From the NCBI GenBank assembly GCA_903924715.1, contig CAIYCP010000353.1, forward strand, positions 1 through 6,040: DNA of 6,040 bases. Reading direction: 5' to 3'. The notes beneath the pieces are model-generated. The model did no database searches, was not told the origin of the DNA, and saw only the letters and a program-made list of their open reading frames with translations. Below are positions 4,860 through 6,040 of the stretch, one piece after another (the stretch's first letter is position 1; each line of letters begins with the position of its first letter). The translations under genes and the position numbers were made by a program. The DNA comes from an uncultured beta proteobacterium (GTDB lineage Bacteria > Pseudomonadota > Gammaproteobacteria > Burkholderiales > Burkholderiaceae_B).

Positions 4860-5852
4860 ATGTCCCGCTTACCCCTTGTTCGTTTGGCTGCTGCGTTGGC
4901 TTGTATTGGTTTGACTGGTTTGGCTCAGGCACAAACCAAATGGGATTTGCCGTCGGCCTATGCGCCCGGTAATTTTCATACAGAAAATCTTGAATACTTT
5001 GCCAAGCAGGTCGATGTTGCGACGGCAGGCAAACTTAAAATTGTTGTGCACTCGAATGCGTCCCTGTTTAAGGCGCCCGAGATCAAACGGGCTGTGCAAG
5101 GTGGTCAGGCGCAGTTAGGCGAGATTTTGTTGGTCAATTTTGAAAATGAAAGCCCCTTGTTTGGTATGGATGGTATGCCCGCGTTAGTTGGCAGCTATGC
5201 CCAAGCGCAAAAACTTGAGCAAGTTCAGCGTCCCGCACTAGATAAGTATTTAGAAGCTCAGGGCATGAAGGTGTTGTTTACCGTGCCTTGGCAGCCTCAG
5301 GGTATCTACACCAAAAAACCCGTGACTTCAGTCGCAGAAATGAAAGGGTTGAAATGGCGTTCTTATTCCCCTGTGACTGCGCGTCTGGCAGAACTCATGA
5401 ATATGGTTCCTGTCACCATCCAGGCCGCTGAGTTGAGCCAGGCGCTTGCTACGGGCGTGGTTGAAAGCTATTTGTCGTCAAGTGCAACCGGAGTCGATAC
5501 TAAAACCTACGAGAGTATGAAATATTGGTATGACTTCCAGGCGTTCATTCCAAAGAATGCAGTGATCGTCAGTCTCAAAGCATTGAATGCGCTTGATCCG
5601 GCGACGCAACAGGCGCTTACTAAAGTAGCGGCAGAGGCGCAAGCGCGAGGCTGGAAAATCAGCGAAGAAAAAGAAAGCGTGTTGAAAAAAATCTTGACTG
5701 ATAATGGGATGACCATTGCCCCACCTTCGGCCACGTTCTTGGCTGAATTTAACAAGGTCGGCTCAACCCTTTTAGGTGATTGGGAAAAGAAAGCTGGCGC
5801 GCAAGGCACTGCTTTGTTGGCTGACTATCGCAAACTTGTTCCTGCTCAGTGA
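4860..5852 (+). CDS. dctP: TRAP transporter periplasmic solute-binding protein, DctP family
   Basis: A complete 330-aa protein, usual length for DctP proteins. Residues 1-24 form a Sec signal peptide: MSRLPLVR, a hydrophobic core LAAALACIGLTGLA, and an AQA cleavage site before Q25. The mature part opens KWDLPSAYAPGNFHTENLEYFAKQV, the usual first strand and helix, followed by LKIVVHSNASLFKAPEIKRAVQGGQAQLGE. R167 in MKGLKWRSYS is at the position of the conserved arginine that pairs with the ligand carboxylate. AAELSQALATGVVES (about 189-203) is the family's characteristic hinge/second-domain segment. It should bind an organic acid in the periplasm and deliver it to the DctQM membrane complex driven by an ion gradient. 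The start at 4860 is set by AGGAG 5 nt upstream and by the signal peptide; the longer in-frame extension to 4767 would bury the signal. Ligand unknown. Confidence 0.93.
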   Translation: MSRLPLVRLAAALACIGLTGLAQAQTKWDLPSAYAPGNFHTENLEYFAKQVDVATAGKLKIVVHSNASLFKAPEIKRAVQGGQAQLGEILLVNFENESPLFGMDGMPALVGSYAQAQKLEQVQRPALDKYLEAQGMKVLFTVPWQPQGIYTKKPVTSVAEMKGLKWRSYSPVTARLAELMNMVPVTIQAAELSQALATGVVESYLSSSATGVDTKTYESMKYWYDFQAFIPKNAVIVSLKALNALDPATQQALTKVAAEAQARGWKISEEKESVLKKILTDNGMTIAPPSATFLAEFNKVGSTLLGDWEKKAGAQGTALLADYRKLVPAQ

Positions 5853-5894
5853 TTTTCGTTTTTACCTGCATTGATCTTAAAGTGATGTCGCCCC

Positions 5895-6040
5895 ATGAGA
5901 AAGCTGCTTGATACTTTGTACCTTGTGGCGGGCGGCATTGCCGCCCTCTGCATTTGCGCGATTTGCGCTTTGATGATTGGCCAAAGCGTGTTGCGCGAAT
6001 TTGGGGTCAAAACGGGGGCGGTCAATGATGTGGTGGCTTG
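5895..6040 (+). CDS. dctQ: TRAP transporter small permease subunit, DctQ family (cut by window edge)
   Basis: Only the first 48 codons are present (MRKLLDTLYLVAGGIAALCIC...). Residues about 5-28 form one long hydrophobic helix, followed by IGQSVLREFGVKTGAVNDVVAW; the pattern of a first membrane helix ending near a Q-x-x-x-R motif fits DctQ four-helix subunits. Position supports the call: it starts 42 bp after dctP on the same strand, the standard order of TRAP operons (P, Q, M). The ribosome binding site is weak (AAAGTGA about 9 nt upstream). A nearby ATG at 5885 is out of frame and soon stops. The large DctM subunit is expected just beyond the window. Confidence 0.83.
   Translation, partial: MRKLLDTLYLVAGGIAALCICAICALMIGQSVLREFGVKTGAVNDVVA

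Overview
The window reads as chromosomal DNA of a betaproteobacterium, most likely Burkholderiales (Alcaligenaceae/Comamonadaceae-like). This rests on the mix of acyl-CoA catabolism genes, a class III (CaiB/BaiF) CoA-transferase, a TRAP solute-binding protein and a TerC-type membrane protein, at moderate GC. The placement is inference from gene content; no rRNA, tRNA or phylogenetic marker is present. No mobile element, CRISPR array or long repeat was seen.

Layout. (1) Positions 1-2346, minus strand: a catabolic operon transcribed right to left, CaiB/BaiF CoA-transferase -> enoyl-CoA hydratase (4-bp ATGA overlap) -> acyl-CoA dehydrogenase (N-terminal 102 codons only, running off the left edge). 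Together they could activate a carboxylic acid as a CoA thioester, dehydrogenate it and hydrate it; the substrate is unknown. (2) Positions 2397-3963, minus strand: a manganese-type regulatory unit. A sigma70-like promoter is followed by a yybP-ykoY (Mn2+) riboswitch aptamer, a short intrinsic terminator in the leader, terC (YjbE-type, 242 aa) and a tightly coupled 147-aa gene of unknown function, closed by a strong intrinsic terminator at 2397-2437. (3) Positions 3967-4687, minus strand: a metallo-beta-lactamase-fold hydrolase with its own terminator, which overlaps the promoter of the riboswitch operon. (4) Positions 4860-6040, plus strand, divergent from the hydrolase: a TRAP transporter operon with the periplasmic binding protein DctP (complete) and the small membrane subunit DctQ (first 48 codons, cut by the right edge). 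The 172-bp divergent intergenic region carries two inverted repeats that could be operators.

The most interesting part is the terC leader. All the aptamer landmarks can be read directly. The 3' strand of its P1 helix can alternatively pair with the terC Shine-Dalgarno sequence (7 bp including one G-U), and a terminator-like hairpin lies between them, so both translational and transcriptional control are possible. The 147-aa protein translated from the same riboswitch-controlled message is a candidate for an uncharacterised partner in manganese homeostasis or metal export.
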